In this document: positions 35,004 through 44,155 of the stretch, piece after piece
Layout of the letters: each line of letters begins with the position of its first letter
How positions within the stretch are numbered: position 1 is the stretch's first letter
Origin: Roseburia sp. AF12-17LB
Lineage (GTDB): Bacteria > Bacillota > Clostridia > Lachnospirales > Lachnospiraceae
NCBI RefSeq assembly: GCF_003479605.1
Contig: NZ_QUHR01000010.1
Span: forward strand, 46,098-110,097
Reading direction: 5' to 3'
DNA length: 64,000 nt
Made by a program: the position numbers and the translations under genes
Notes under the pieces: generated by a model
The model's database searches: none
Told to the model about the DNA's origin: nothing
Seen by the model: only the letters and a program-made list of their open reading frames with translations

Positions 35004-36036
35004 TCGTTAATGCCTCTGCTCTGACATTCATTTTCTTTCTTCGTAATGCAAAAGCAGTAAGAGCCACAAGTCCTGCAACTGCCGCTGATGCTACACCAAT
35101 CAGCAATGGCATATTTCCTGCCGGTCTTTTGGTCTTCTCATCCTTTTGCTGCATATCTGCTAACGGAGTTTCCTCATCATCAAGATTTACCAGTTCCTGC
35201 GGAGTCTCTTCATCCGGAATATTTACATTTCCATCTGCCCCTTGATTATTATCCGCATTGGCATCATCTGCTGCATTCACATTGTTTGCCGCATTCGCAT
35301 TGTTTCCGGCATTTGCATTGTTTGCCGCATTTGCATTGTTTGCTGCATTTGCATCATTTCCGGCATTTGCACTGTTTGCCGCACTCTGTGTATCCGCCGT
35401 GTATACAAACGTAAAAATGTTTTCCGCTTCATTGCTGTTTAAGGTTTTCGTCAGATTATATGCCTGCGGACGATAATTTTCAAAATATTTAAACGCCACC
35501 ACCGGCTGGTCACCCACTGCACCATAGAAGGTTTCACTGTCTGAAAGTGCATTTCCATTGGCATCCTGATAATTCACAGTATATGCTACCATATTTCCCG
35601 CAATTGCATATGCTGCTACATACTCCTGATCAGATTCTACCACAAAGGCAGATTTTCCAACAGTATTATTATCCCTTCCGCTCTCCCGGATTCCACCAAT
35701 ATAATATTTTCCATCTTCCTTTAGCTGAATACAGGACTGTGCCCGAACCATAACCCGGTCACCATATTTCAGTCCACTGATTTTTATTTTTTCTCCCTGG
35801 CTTTCCTTTTCAATCTGATAAGAAGAACCTGTTATATGATTGTCTACTGTAATTCCATTCGTATCTGAAAAATATCCCTGATTTCCAGAGCATAACGTTA
35901 CTGTATAGGTATATTCTGTTTCATTTCCACCAACTTTTGCCCATGCCTGTACCGGAAATGCCAGTGTAAGTAATGTTGTAAATAAAATACTTCCGCGAAG
36001 AATACGTTCTATTCTTTCTTTTATTTTATTCTTCAT
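34957..36036 (-). CDS. MucBP-like surface protein with Asn/Ala repeat stalk
   Basis: A 359-aa exported, membrane-anchored protein. It has a signal peptide (residues 1-33), a beta-rich N-terminal domain, then a MucBP-like unit (YTVNYQDANGNALSDSE... TFVYTAD) at about residues 152-215. A low-complexity Ala-Asn stalk follows (about 215-262), then an acidic linker and a C-terminal span (PLLIGVASAAVAGLVAL) with a basic tail. No LPXTG is present, although RPAGNMPL may be a decayed sorting motif. Its end overlaps sipW. A role as surface adhesin is inferred. Confidence 0.75.
   Translation of the reverse strand: MKNKIKERIERILRGSILFTTLLTLAFPVQAWAKVGGNETEYTYTVTLCSGNQGYFSDTNGITVDNHITGSSYQIEKESQGEKIKISGLKYGDRVMVRAQSCIQLKEDGKYYIGGIRESGRDNNTVGKSAFVVESDQEYVAAYAIAGNMVAYTVNYQDANGNALSDSETFYGAVGDQPVVAFKYFENYRPQAYNLTKTLNSNEAENIFTFVYTADTQSAANSANAGNDANAANNANAANNANAGNNANAANNVNAADDANADNNQGADGNVNIPDEETPQELVNLDDEETPLADMQQKDEKTKRPAGNMPLLIGVASAAVAGLVALTAFALRRKKMNVRAEALTNGKNKKKKEDNSQNL
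35252..35392. repeat. 18-bp coding tandem repeat (Asn/Ala stalk)
   Basis: Degenerate 18-bp units such as GTTTGCCGCATTTGCATT (plus strand) repeat about seven to eight times within the gene at 34957-36036. They encode AxAANN-type hexapeptides. Unit number may vary by slippage. Confidence 0.8.
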
Positions 36037-36039
36037 CCC

Positions 36040-36798
36040 TTACTCCTCCTTTTCCAACCGATTTTCAGCTGCCTCATCTTCTTTTCGTGTCCTCTTCACT
36101 CTCACAACAAAAAGGACGACTAAAACAAGTCCTGCCGCCAGAGCAAGTGCCGAAAAAAGAAGCACCTGATTATTGTCACCCGTTTTAATAACCACATGAT
36201 TCGACAATGGTGTTGAACCACTGGATAATAATTCTACCGCAAAATTCATCTGCAATTTTGCCAGGGTATCCTGATAGGTATTTCCCTGTGTCTCACCTTC
36301 CAGCTTTACGGTTAGTGCAATCTCTGCTTTTTCACCTTTCGCAAGCTCATCCAGATAGAAATAATCTTTCATTGCATTGGTTGCCTGGTGAAGACCTTCA
36401 CCACTTTCTCCTACCGTATCTCCACCTACATTTTCACTGCTGTATAAAATACGGTTACTTCCATCCGGAGCCGTAAAAGAAAGTATGTACGAATACGCTC
36501 CTCCGGAAGCCACACTCTGTGAATCCTCAAGGCTCTGTAATACCTGATTTGTCATATACCACTGCGTATCCCCATCATAGGTATTCTTTAACTCCAGTCT
36601 GATATTTACCGTATCTCCCGGCTGAAGCTGATATATCGCATCATCAATATCTGCATTTTTAAATGTGCTGTTTAATTTTTCTCCATCAAACGTTACGTTC
36701 CAGTCATCACCGCCGGAAAACTCTTCTGCCTGTACCTGAACAGGGGCTGCTGCAACCAGAGCCAGAGCTGCCATGATACCAATCCATTTTCTCTTCAT
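36040..36798 (-). CDS. KTGD-tailed membrane-anchored surface protein
   Basis: A 252-aa exported protein. Signal peptide at residues 1-24 (ending VQVQAEE), a beta-rich ectodomain of about 165 residues, then HVVIKTGDNNQ, a hydrophobic span and an RVKRTRK basic tail. The IKTGDN motif followed by span and positive charges parallels VKTGDN in the surface amylase. No catalytic motif is seen. It lies 13 bp after the SipW-type gene and 3 bp before the MucBP-like gene, so it is an operon partner of the fibre proteins. Confidence 0.72.
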   Translation of the reverse strand: MKRKWIGIMAALALVAAAPVQVQAEEFSGGDDWNVTFDGEKLNSTFKNADIDDAIYQLQPGDTVNIRLELKNTYDGDTQWYMTNQVLQSLEDSQSVASGGAYSYILSFTAPDGSNRILYSSENVGGDTVGESGEGLHQATNAMKDYFYLDELAKGEKAEIALTVKLEGETQGNTYQDTLAKLQMNFAVELLSSGSTPLSNHVVIKTGDNNQVLLFSALALAAGLVLVVLFVVRVKRTRKEDEAAENRLEKEE

Positions 36799-36811
36799 CT
36801 CAGTCTCCTCC

Positions 36812-37591
36812 TTACTGCAGTAATGTCAGATTTCCATTGGAATCAACAGAAACATCAACTCCCCAGGCACTCTTAATCGCATCCTGCGCATTGTGTGTCT
36901 GTACGGCATCCACTTCTGCCTCTACATGAAAGGAAACCCCATTATAATTAAATGTTGTAGTAGTGGTCTTAAGTCCATTTTCCTCCGTTGTATGCTCCGT
37001 TACCTTTGACGTTATGGAATTATCAATCTTTAAAGTATCAGAAAATGCCGGTGTACTCTCACCCACCTTCAATACCGATGGCCAGTAAAGAACAGTTCTC
37101 TCCTCCGTAGATGCATTTTCATCCACAATCCAGCCATTCTGGGTCAGGTTTAATTCAATCAAACTCGGAGCAAGTGTTGTTTCCTTGCTTCCATCCTCAT
37201 TCCTCCAGCTCTTATAAATTCTCACACGGACATATTCATCAATATTGCCACTGTTTTTTATGGAAAGTGCTTCCTTATAATTTCTTCCGGCTACCAGCTT
37301 TCCATCGGTCTCATCCAGCATATCTGTAAGAAGTGCTCCCTGATTTTGCTTCCAGGCATCATCACTTCCTGCATAATCACGGCTGCTGATATCCTTAGAA
37401 CCCTTGGCAGATTCTTCCACCAGAGTCACTCCGATATCATACATTTCCATCTGTGCGGTATAATTCTCACTATAGTAAGTAAGTGCTGCTCTCGCACTTC
37501 CAACCGCACTTCCTGCCAGAAGAAGTACTGCTGCACCCAATAATAAAAAGGTTCCTTTTCTTCCCTTCATTACTTTTTTCAATCGGCTCAT
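36812..37591 (-). CDS. SipW-dependent-type secreted protein
   Basis: A 259-aa secreted protein. The N-terminal signal (KGTFLLLGAAVLLLAGSAVGSARA) followed by ALTYYSENYTAQ is of the type cleaved by SipW. The mature part begins with a beta domain containing KEALSIKNSGNIDEYVRVRIYKSW, reminiscent of TasA/camelysin proteins that keep a conserved NxGxxxxYVRV strand. It overlaps the preceding gene by 4 bp (ATGA). A structural role in an extracellular fibre is inferred. Confidence 0.75.
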   Translation of the reverse strand: MSRLKKVMKGRKGTFLLLGAAVLLLAGSAVGSARAALTYYSENYTAQMEMYDIGVTLVEESAKGSKDISSRDYAGSDDAWKQNQGALLTDMLDETDGKLVAGRNYKEALSIKNSGNIDEYVRVRIYKSWRNEDGSKETTLAPSLIELNLTQNGWIVDENASTEERTVLYWPSVLKVGESTPAFSDTLKIDNSITSKVTEHTTEENGLKTTTTTFNYNGVSFHVEAEVDAVQTHNAQDAIKSAWGVDVSVDSNGNLTLLQ

Positions 37592-38112
37592 TCTTCACCA
37601 GCCTCCCTTGCATCTGCAGTTCCTATATCTGTTCTGGTATCTGCAATCCGGTTCCAGTCTGCATATGGTGTTCCATCCTCTTCATAGAGAACCGGTGTAC
37701 ACTCCTGAACGACCACTACATTAAAACTCTCTTTATATTCCTCCGGTATTGCTATTTGGGCTAAAAGTTCTTCTGTATTGCCACTTACCGGAACAATATC
37801 ACTATAATACCAATAGCCATCTTCGCCCTGATTCCATGACGAGCCGGACATAGTTAATGTAATCTGACTTCCTGCGAATACCTTTACTCTGACAAAGCAA
37901 TCACTTTCTCCTGTATTTGTAAGTACGATATGCTTCTCCATATTTTCAACTTTTTCTTCTATTGTAGTTTCATTACCAAGTGTAATCGGATATCCTCCTT
38001 CCGCTTCCACATAAGTTGTAAAATACGCCATTGCCGGTGGCACTGCTGCCCCTGCAAGGAATACCAATGCTGCTGCAGTCAGCCAGAACACTTTTGTTTT
38101 TTTCTTCATCAT
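37588..38112 (-). CDS. SipW-dependent-type secreted protein, small
   Basis: A 174-aa secreted protein with signal FWLTAAALVFLAGAAVPPAMA followed by YFTTYVEAEGG. A beta-sandwich-like part contains EKHIVLTNTGESDCFVRVKVFAG, the same NTGxxxxxVRV pattern as the neighbour at 36812-37591. AAGGAGG lies 12 nt before the first of two adjacent ATG codons. It is likely a fibre subunit or capping partner exported through SipW. Confidence 0.72.
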   Translation of the reverse strand: MMKKKTKVFWLTAAALVFLAGAAVPPAMAYFTTYVEAEGGYPITLGNETTIEEKVENMEKHIVLTNTGESDCFVRVKVFAGSQITLTMSGSSWNQGEDGYWYYSDIVPVSGNTEELLAQIAIPEEYKESFNVVVVQECTPVLYEEDGTPYADWNRIADTRTDIGTADAREAGEE

Positions 38113-38130
38113 CTTATATTCCAGCCTCCT

Positions 38131-39105
38131 TTAGTCTTTCTTTACACTATTATCCGGTAATTGTGTCCACTGCCATCCCTCATCTTCATCATAATCGAAA
38201 TGATTGGTCACTCCGTAGCCCGGATTCAATCCGTGGTCATATGTATTATCAAACTCCACTGTTACGATTTCATCCGCACTGATTTCTGCTGTCTGCTGTG
38301 GCTCACTTACCAGTCTATAACCAGCCCCACTATATACCTCTGTCACAGTAACTTTTGCACCTGCCGGAATATGATCTGCAATTGCCGCTTTCGTTCCTGC
38401 CGATGAATGTGTGGTCGATACTACATTACTGTATACCGTATTACCATTTTCATCTACTGCTTCTATCGAAAATACAAAGGTTACCTCTTTCATTGTCTCA
38501 TTATAGTTATCAAGATTTTTCTGTATAAGAAGACTTCCATACCGTGGGGAACGTTCCGGTTTTAGATTTGCTGTAACCTCATAAATCCATTTGTTTTCTG
38601 CGCCTGCAGAATGAAATGCCTGATTATCCGGCAACGCAATCAGACCTGGATTAAAATTATACTCATAAAAACCGGTTGATGCAGTTTCAACCACAACAAG
38701 ATATATCCCAGAATTCAGTTCTTTCTCTCCTGTTCCATCCGTAATCGTGCATTCTGTATCCGGGGTTTTATCCGAAGCGAGCTCCGCTGCCTTCGCTGTC
38801 ATCTCTTCCCATGTAACATCTCCATTTATCGCATCTTTTAAAGAGAGGGATTTAAATTCTGATGTTTCGCTGTACTCTCCTGCTGCATCCACAGTCGCTA
38901 CCTGATATATTTTAGCATGCAGTTCCATCCCATTCAGTTCTTCCGTATATTCTTCGCCCTTCGGCACAGATAAAGTCAAAGTACAAGGTTCTGCCGGATC
39001 TATTACATTGGTGGCATATGCAGATGCCACATGTAATCCTGCTGCTGCCAAAAACAACGTCAGTAATCCCGCAATATACCCTTTCTTTATTTTTAACTTT
39101 TTCAT
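38131..39105 (-). CDS. Accessory pilin-like surface protein lacking a sorting signal
   Basis: A 324-aa exported protein. The signal peptide ends near VASAYAT. Two beta domains follow; the first resembles an N-terminal pilin domain (KIYQVATVDAAGEYSET), the second a Cna-B/DUF5979-like module (GSLLIQKNLDNYNETMKEVTFVFSIEAVD ... TVTEVYSGAGYRLVSE). There is no LPXTG or C-terminal span; it ends in DNSVKKD. Being next to two class C sortases, it may be a minor pilin joined by a side-chain or held by other subunits (inference). Its ATG overlaps the sortase gene end by 4 bp. Confidence 0.72.
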   Translation of the reverse strand: MKKLKIKKGYIAGLLTLFLAAAGLHVASAYATNVIDPAEPCTLTLSVPKGEEYTEELNGMELHAKIYQVATVDAAGEYSETSEFKSLSLKDAINGDVTWEEMTAKAAELASDKTPDTECTITDGTGEKELNSGIYLVVVETASTGFYEYNFNPGLIALPDNQAFHSAGAENKWIYEVTANLKPERSPRYGSLLIQKNLDNYNETMKEVTFVFSIEAVDENGNTVYSNVVSTTHSSAGTKAAIADHIPAGAKVTVTEVYSGAGYRLVSEPQQTAEISADEIVTVEFDNTYDHGLNPGYGVTNHFDYDEDEGWQWTQLPDNSVKKD

Positions 39106-39998
39106 TTTCCACCCTCCTTAGAACCTCTTGAAACTTTTCTATCTCGAATAATCTTTATCAAAACTGTAATCAGAATTGCTGCTGCAACTGCCAGTATTGC
39201 ATATAACATATAATAATCTTTCACCGTCTGAAGCATAGATTCATTGGCTATTGCCTTCTCATCATCCTCTCCATTATACGGGACACTGTGACCACGCACC
39301 AGCAGTCTATGGCTGTTTACACCATATGGGGTGCAGGTGAAAAGTGTTACATAATCTTCCCCTTCGACATTCTTCATTGCCTCTGTCAAAGTATCCGTAT
39401 CGTCCTTTTCTACCATCGGCAGAATCTGATCCACTTCATATGCAAGCACCTTATCCAGTACATGCACATAGAATTTATCACCTTTTACAAGCTGGTCAAT
39501 ATCGGTAAAAAGTTTCGCACTTGGCAGTCCGCGGTGTGCTGCCAGTACACTATGTTTTCCCTCACCACCAACCGGAAGACTGGTTCCGGACATATGACCT
39601 GCGCCAATCTGTAATACTGCCTCCGAAGTTCCATGATAAATCGGAAGTCTCTGTTCTATTTTCGGGATGGAAATATATCCCATTATCCCATTATCTCCCG
39701 GATTTAATACGGACCAGTATTTACTTCCTCTCATATTCTGTTCTTCCTGCGAAAACGCATCCCCATCGAAGGTATTATTACCTATCTGGGAATTATATTC
39801 CTCTGCCATCTCCCAAAGCTTCTGATAGTCTACTTCATCCATATCTGCAACAGTTTCTTCATAACTGGCAATCGCCCTGCTCTGATGGTATTTATTCCAT
39901 TGATCTGCCACAGTCGGATATGCAAAGATTCCCAGTCCGACCAGGAAAACCAGTCCAAGCAGAATTCCAGGTAATTTCTGCTTCCATTTCTGTTTCAT
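39102..39998 (-). CDS. srtC: Class C (pilin) sortase, copy 1
   Basis: A 298-aa transpeptidase with an N-terminal span (residues 9-27) and a C-terminal span (about 258-280). The active site residues are H155 in LAAHRGLPSA, C222 in LFTCTPYGVN and R231 in NSHRLLV. The lid region SKYWSVLNPG and the two-span topology mark class C, the enzymes that polymerise LPXTG pilins. It is paired with a second sortase 4 bp upstream. Confidence 0.94.
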   Translation of the reverse strand: MKQKWKQKLPGILLGLVFLVGLGIFAYPTVADQWNKYHQSRAIASYEETVADMDEVDYQKLWEMAEEYNSQIGNNTFDGDAFSQEEQNMRGSKYWSVLNPGDNGIMGYISIPKIEQRLPIYHGTSEAVLQIGAGHMSGTSLPVGGEGKHSVLAAHRGLPSAKLFTDIDQLVKGDKFYVHVLDKVLAYEVDQILPMVEKDDTDTLTEAMKNVEGEDYVTLFTCTPYGVNSHRLLVRGHSVPYNGEDDEKAIANESMLQTVKDYYMLYAILAVAAAILITVLIKIIRDRKVSRGSKEGGK

Positions 39999-40001
39999 TC
40001 C

Positions 40002-40850
40002 CTACTCCTTTTTCCTCTTCCAACTAAACCGCTGCCAAATCAAAAGTCCCAGTAAAATCCAGAACAGTAATATAATCGCAACTACAATTGCAACTGCAGA
40101 AGTATTAACAAGATATCCATCTGCCGTCACAAAGTTACCGCTTTCCTCCTGTGAAATCCGCTCACCCCTTACCAGCAGCCGATGAGAATTGATTCCATAT
40201 GGAGTGCAGGTCATTAATGTACAATAATCTTTTCCATCTTCAATTGTAAGATTATTAATTTCCTGTGGTTCTACAATTTTAATCTGATTCACCTGATAAG
40301 TCAGTTTACGATCCAATACGGTAACGGTAAAGGTATCTCCTGCCTCCATTTTATCCAGATTTGTAAAAAGTCTTGCAGACGGAAGTCCTCTGTGTGCAGA
40401 AAGAACACTATGTGTGCCTTCTCCTCCAACCGGCAAACTACTGCCCTCTAAATGGCCTGCTGCAACCTGTAATACTCCTTCCGAAGTTCCATGATAAATC
40501 GGGAGTTCCACACCTAACTTTTCAATTGTAACATAACCCATGATGCCGGTGCCGGAAATATCAAGAATGCTGTTATAATCGCCAGCCTCTGCATAATTCA
40601 GAAATGGCCGGTTCACATCCTTTAATTTTTCATTGTAGGTATCAGCTTTTTTTAACATTGTGTCTTTTTCTTCTTCTGTCAGTGATTTTACGGCATTACT
40701 ATAAGACGCAACGGCTCTTGACTGGACTTTTGAATTCCAGTAAGAACTAATTGGCGGATACAGCATCACGGAGAGACCTATGATAAAAGCAAACACTAAC
40801 ATTACATTCAGTTTATCTTTCTTAAATAATTTCTTTAATGTCCTCTTCAT
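40002..40850 (-). CDS. srtC: Class C (pilin) sortase, copy 2
   Basis: A 282-aa sortase with spans near residues 14-32 and 250-272, and active site residues H153, C215 (TLMTCTPYG) and R224. ATG 40850 has GGGAG 6 nt upstream; a longer frame to 40931 is in the leader hairpin region. It follows the backbone pilin gene by 121 bp containing a hairpin. Two class C sortases often divide pilus polymerisation and accessory pilin attachment. Confidence 0.94.
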   Translation of the reverse strand: MKRTLKKLFKKDKLNVMLVFAFIIGLSVMLYPPISSYWNSKVQSRAVASYSNAVKSLTEEEKDTMLKKADTYNEKLKDVNRPFLNYAEAGDYNSILDISGTGIMGYVTIEKLGVELPIYHGTSEGVLQVAAGHLEGSSLPVGGEGTHSVLSAHRGLPSARLFTNLDKMEAGDTFTVTVLDRKLTYQVNQIKIVEPQEINNLTIEDGKDYCTLMTCTPYGINSHRLLVRGERISQEESGNFVTADGYLVNTSAVAIVVAIILLFWILLGLLIWQRFSWKRKKE

Positions 40851-40922
40851 AGATTTCTCCCTAATGCTGTCAAAGTCCCAGCGAGCGGGAATTTTCTTCC
40901 AGTCTCGTTCGTGTATAAACCG

Positions 40923-40955
40923 GCGGTTCACCGGAAATTCCCGGTGAATTACCGC
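40923..40955 (-). promoter_or_regulatory. Stem-loop between backbone pilin and sortase genes
   Basis: GCGG-TTCACCGG pairs with CCGGTGAA-TTA-CCGC around a 6-nt loop, giving a strong stem with a 3-nt bulge. No T-run follows, so partial attenuation or mRNA processing is more likely than full termination. This would favour more pilin than sortase. Confidence 0.5.
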
Positions 40956-40971
40956 TGTTCATCTTAAAATT

Positions 40972-42438
40972 CTAGTTTTTTGCAGTACGTTTTCTTGCGA
41001 TTAACAATACAGCTGCTACAATCATGATAATTGCACCTACGGTATAGAAAATCTTAGTACCGATACCACCGGTTGCAGGAAGTTCAGTTCCACTTAAGTT
41101 CTGTACATCCGTGGATACAGCACCTGTTCTTAAAGTTGCTGTAAAGATTGCTTCTGTTCCTTCTGAAACAACCTTTCCAGAAGCATCCTTTACTACTAAT
41201 GTCTTTAATTCCGGATTATCTGATGTTGTATCATAGGTTGCTTCTACTGAAAATACAAGATCATCTGCTTTATTGTATCCTGCCGGAACAGTTGTCTCAA
41301 CCAATTTATACTGGCCTGCATCTACACCTTTGAAATAGAAGGTTGTTACTCCTGTAATCTCATTTCCAACTGCAACATAATCACCTGTAGTGCTGTCTAA
41401 TTTGTAAAGGGTAAATCCTGCACCCTCAAGAGGAGCATTATTACCGTCTACCTTATTTGCGATTAAATTATATGTAAATACAATAACTTTATCTTCCGGA
41501 GTTACACCTGTGCCATCTCCATAAGGGTTGTTGCTGTATTCCAGTTTGGATACGTTGGTGTTTCCACCTTCACCGATTACTGCATTTTCATTCAGTTTTG
41601 CGGTGTAATTTACAACTACTTTGCTTCCAGCTTTTACTGCTTCGATATTCTTTAAATCTGCAAAACGAACTTCAAAAGTGCAGCTATCATCTAAATCTTC
41701 TGTAACTACTTCATAGCCGCTAGTTACTGCCGTTCCGTCTACTGTTACAGTTACAGAATCTGCATTGAAAGTAAGTCCATCGGACATGGTATCATGGAAT
41801 GCATAATAATAGCTTCCATAGTTATCGTATTTTGCATCTACTGTACCGGTTAACTGGAACGGTACATCATCTCCGATATCGTAATCTGCTGCATCCTGCC
41901 AGTCACTTTCTGCACCGGTAGAGTCATTTTTCTCTTTTACTTTCTTTTCAAGTTCCGGTCTGTCTTCCTTTGTTGTTACAGTTACGCTGTCATTTCCAGC
42001 TGTGTCTAACATAACAAGGGAATAGGTATCACCTTCATCACCTGTTTTTGTTTCTGCAATCAGGTAATAACCCTGATCAACACCGCTAAATTTATCATCG
42101 GATGTTTTTGCTTCCGGCTCTAATGTCTTGATTTTTGCAAATACTGCATCTGCAAATGCACGAATACCATCTGCATCTAATCCTGAAATGTAATTAATTA
42201 CATCCTTATCTTCTGTTTTTCCTGTTACTTCTTTCAATGCTGCTGCATACTTATCATTTAATGTGTATGCAAATTTTCCTTCACCACCATCTGTAGCATT
42301 CAGCAATCTGTATGCCGCATATTCAGAACCTGCTGCGCCATTTGTAATTGTAATGTCTGCTGCATAAACAGTAACACCCATTGCAAATGCCATAACCATT
42401 GCAACCATTGCTGCAAAAAGTTTTTTCAATTTTTTCAT
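40972..42438 (-). CDS. Backbone (major) pilin, LPXTG, isopeptide D2 type
   Basis: A 488-aa shaft pilin. Signal peptide at residues 1-27; fimbrial isopeptide D2 domain around residues 180-330 (DYDIGDDVPFQLTG, SYYYAFHDTMSDGLTF); a C-terminal SpaA/Cna-B domain with NKVDGNNAPLEGAGFTLYKLD and the E-box-like YKLVETTVPAGYN; LPATG at 453-457, a span and RKRTAKN. Class C sortases join such subunits, and internal Lys-Asn bonds stiffen them (family knowledge). AAGGAG precedes the ATG. A hairpin terminator lies between the tip gene and this one. Confidence 0.94.
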   Translation of the reverse strand: MKKLKKLFAAMVAMVMAFAMGVTVYAADITITNGAAGSEYAAYRLLNATDGGEGKFAYTLNDKYAAALKEVTGKTEDKDVINYISGLDADGIRAFADAVFAKIKTLEPEAKTSDDKFSGVDQGYYLIAETKTGDEGDTYSLVMLDTAGNDSVTVTTKEDRPELEKKVKEKNDSTGAESDWQDAADYDIGDDVPFQLTGTVDAKYDNYGSYYYAFHDTMSDGLTFNADSVTVTVDGTAVTSGYEVVTEDLDDSCTFEVRFADLKNIEAVKAGSKVVVNYTAKLNENAVIGEGGNTNVSKLEYSNNPYGDGTGVTPEDKVIVFTYNLIANKVDGNNAPLEGAGFTLYKLDSTTGDYVAVGNEITGVTTFYFKGVDAGQYKLVETTVPAGYNKADDLVFSVEATYDTTSDNPELKTLVVKDASGKVVSEGTEAIFTATLRTGAVSTDVQNLSGTELPATGGIGTKIFYTVGAIIMIVAAVLLIARKRTAKN

Positions 42439-42494
42439 CTTCTTTCTCCTTCTTTGACCTTTTAATATATTTGATACCTGAAACGGATTTCCTC

Positions 42495-42521
42495 AAAAGG
42501 GGGCTTTATATGCCTGCCCCC
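42495..42521 (-). terminator. Hairpin terminator/attenuator at the end of the tip pilin gene
   Basis: On the minus strand GGGGGC and GCCCCC flank an 11-nt loop and are followed by TTTT. The stem overlaps the last codons of the tip fragment and lies 57 bp before the backbone pilin ATG. Confidence 0.6.
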
Positions 42522-44059
42522 CTTTCTCTTTTCCGTCTCATCCGGTATCCATACAACAGGGATGACATAAGCATAATTGCTGCACCACCTATAGTATAAA
42601 CAGTAGTACCTGTTCCTCCTGTTGCCGGAAGTTCATAACCGTATTCCTGATTCTTAACCTGAATCGAAATACTATCAAGATTATCATAATAGGTAAAGGT
42701 ATATTTATTTTCTTTGCTTAATTCTGTACCCTTCTGACCTATTCCAACTAACTCATAACCATTTACCAGTTTTTCTTTCACCGTGTAGACCTGACCATCT
42801 TCCAACGCCTTATTGCCATTCTGGTCTGTAATGGTCTTCAATGCAACCGATCCACCCTGGCATACGGCAAATTCTGTAATATAATCAGCTTCATCCGTTG
42901 AGTCACCTTTATATAATACAAAAGTAAAGGTTTTCATCTGATCATATGGAAGTTCATTTCCATATGCATCCAGAACGTCTTTCTCAATTACCGGTTTCTT
43001 ATAAATCTTTACTCCGACCTTCGGAGGCTCTGCCCGCAGTGTTTTTTCATTTCCGTTTACTTCTGCCGTATACTGGTATGCGAAGCTGTTCCATGCAGTC
43101 TCACCCGGGTTTGCATTCTCTCCTACTACTCCATTATATTTCATGGTAAGAATACAGCCCTTCTTTAATGCAAAAGTATCTGCCATCTTTATACGGAAGG
43201 ACACATCATCTGACTGCCAGAAGGAATGCCACTGTTCTGTTGAAGTACCCGACATATCAGCTTCAGTAAAGCTTACCAGATTTGAAAATTCCACAAAATA
43301 ATCCACGCCTTCTTCCAGCTGCCGTTTTGTGCCGCTCTCCTCAGTTACCCAGAGTTCCAGTCCTTCGGCATATGCAACAGAGAATTCACTGCCTCGTTTT
43401 TCTTTCTGGTTCAGTACTCCGGTATCATTTATATGTGGCATACTGTCTACAATAACCATCTGTGTAAAGGAGTTATTGCTGACATTTTCAATATTGTTGG
43501 TGTAAATCACATCTTTTCCATCTTCATCCAGATAAATGTAATTCTTTCCTTCCAGTCCAAGATAGCCGCTTCCCCGGTTATCTGAATTACCGGTTTCCTC
43601 TACCGTTTTCCATGAGAATGAACCGTAATCACCCAATGCATAAACACAATCAGAAGCTTTTACTCCAATATATTTTCCACTGTCATCCGTCACCAGTTCT
43701 CCCGTTTTTACACTGTTATCATCAAACGGATCATCCGGCAGGAGATATGCAGTATTTTCATAAATCTTGTTCTCATATACTGTATTTCTGGTATATACCG
43801 TAAACTCCGCTTTTCCACCTGCAGGAATCTGATATTCTTTTCCCTCCAGATACAGTGAAAACTCGTGGGCCGCATTATCCGGTATCAGCTTCCATACTTC
43901 TTCCGACAAATCATACTTATGAAGTACATTATCATCCTCATCATAAATGGTCAGTACAAAAGCATTTTTGTCAAGTCCCAGGTGAAGGGTTTTATTAGTT
44001 GCCTCTTCTTTCGACAATATATGGAACGGAGACTGAACAGAATCTTTAATTGTATAATC
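42506..44059 (-). pseudogene. C-terminal fragment of tip pilin, cut off by the mobile element
   Basis: The last 517 codons of a large LPXTG protein. From the element boundary the frame reads DYTIKDSVQSPFHILS, continues through beta-rich modules and a SpaA/Cna-B-like domain (KPVIEKDVLDAYGNELPYD ... YTVKEKLVNGYELVGIG), then ELPATGG, a membrane span and RMRRKRERG. It has no start or ribosome site of its own; the open frame extends only into element DNA to 44107. Joined at the GA core to the fragment at 54081-57541 it gives one uninterrupted 1670-codon frame. It is silent or a fragment while the element is present, and restorable by precise excision. Confidence 0.9.
44058..44059. other. attL core dinucleotide of the Tn4451-like element
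   Basis: TC on the plus strand (GA on the minus) is the only sequence shared by the two junctions. The left flank ends TTGTATAA and the element begins GCAGATCGG. GA cores are characteristic of TnpX-type recombinases (recalled for Tn4451). Confidence 0.8.
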
Positions 44060-44155
44060 GCAGATCGGAAGGGTTACAATGTATAAGGACAGAGAAAAAC
44101 CGCACAAATAAAGAGATGTTCCTACTTATAACGGCTCAGGGAAAGGAGGTATCGT

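Noticed and set aside
35252..35392. CRISPR-like regular repeats.
   Set aside because: The repeats are in frame inside a surface-protein gene, contiguous and without spacers.
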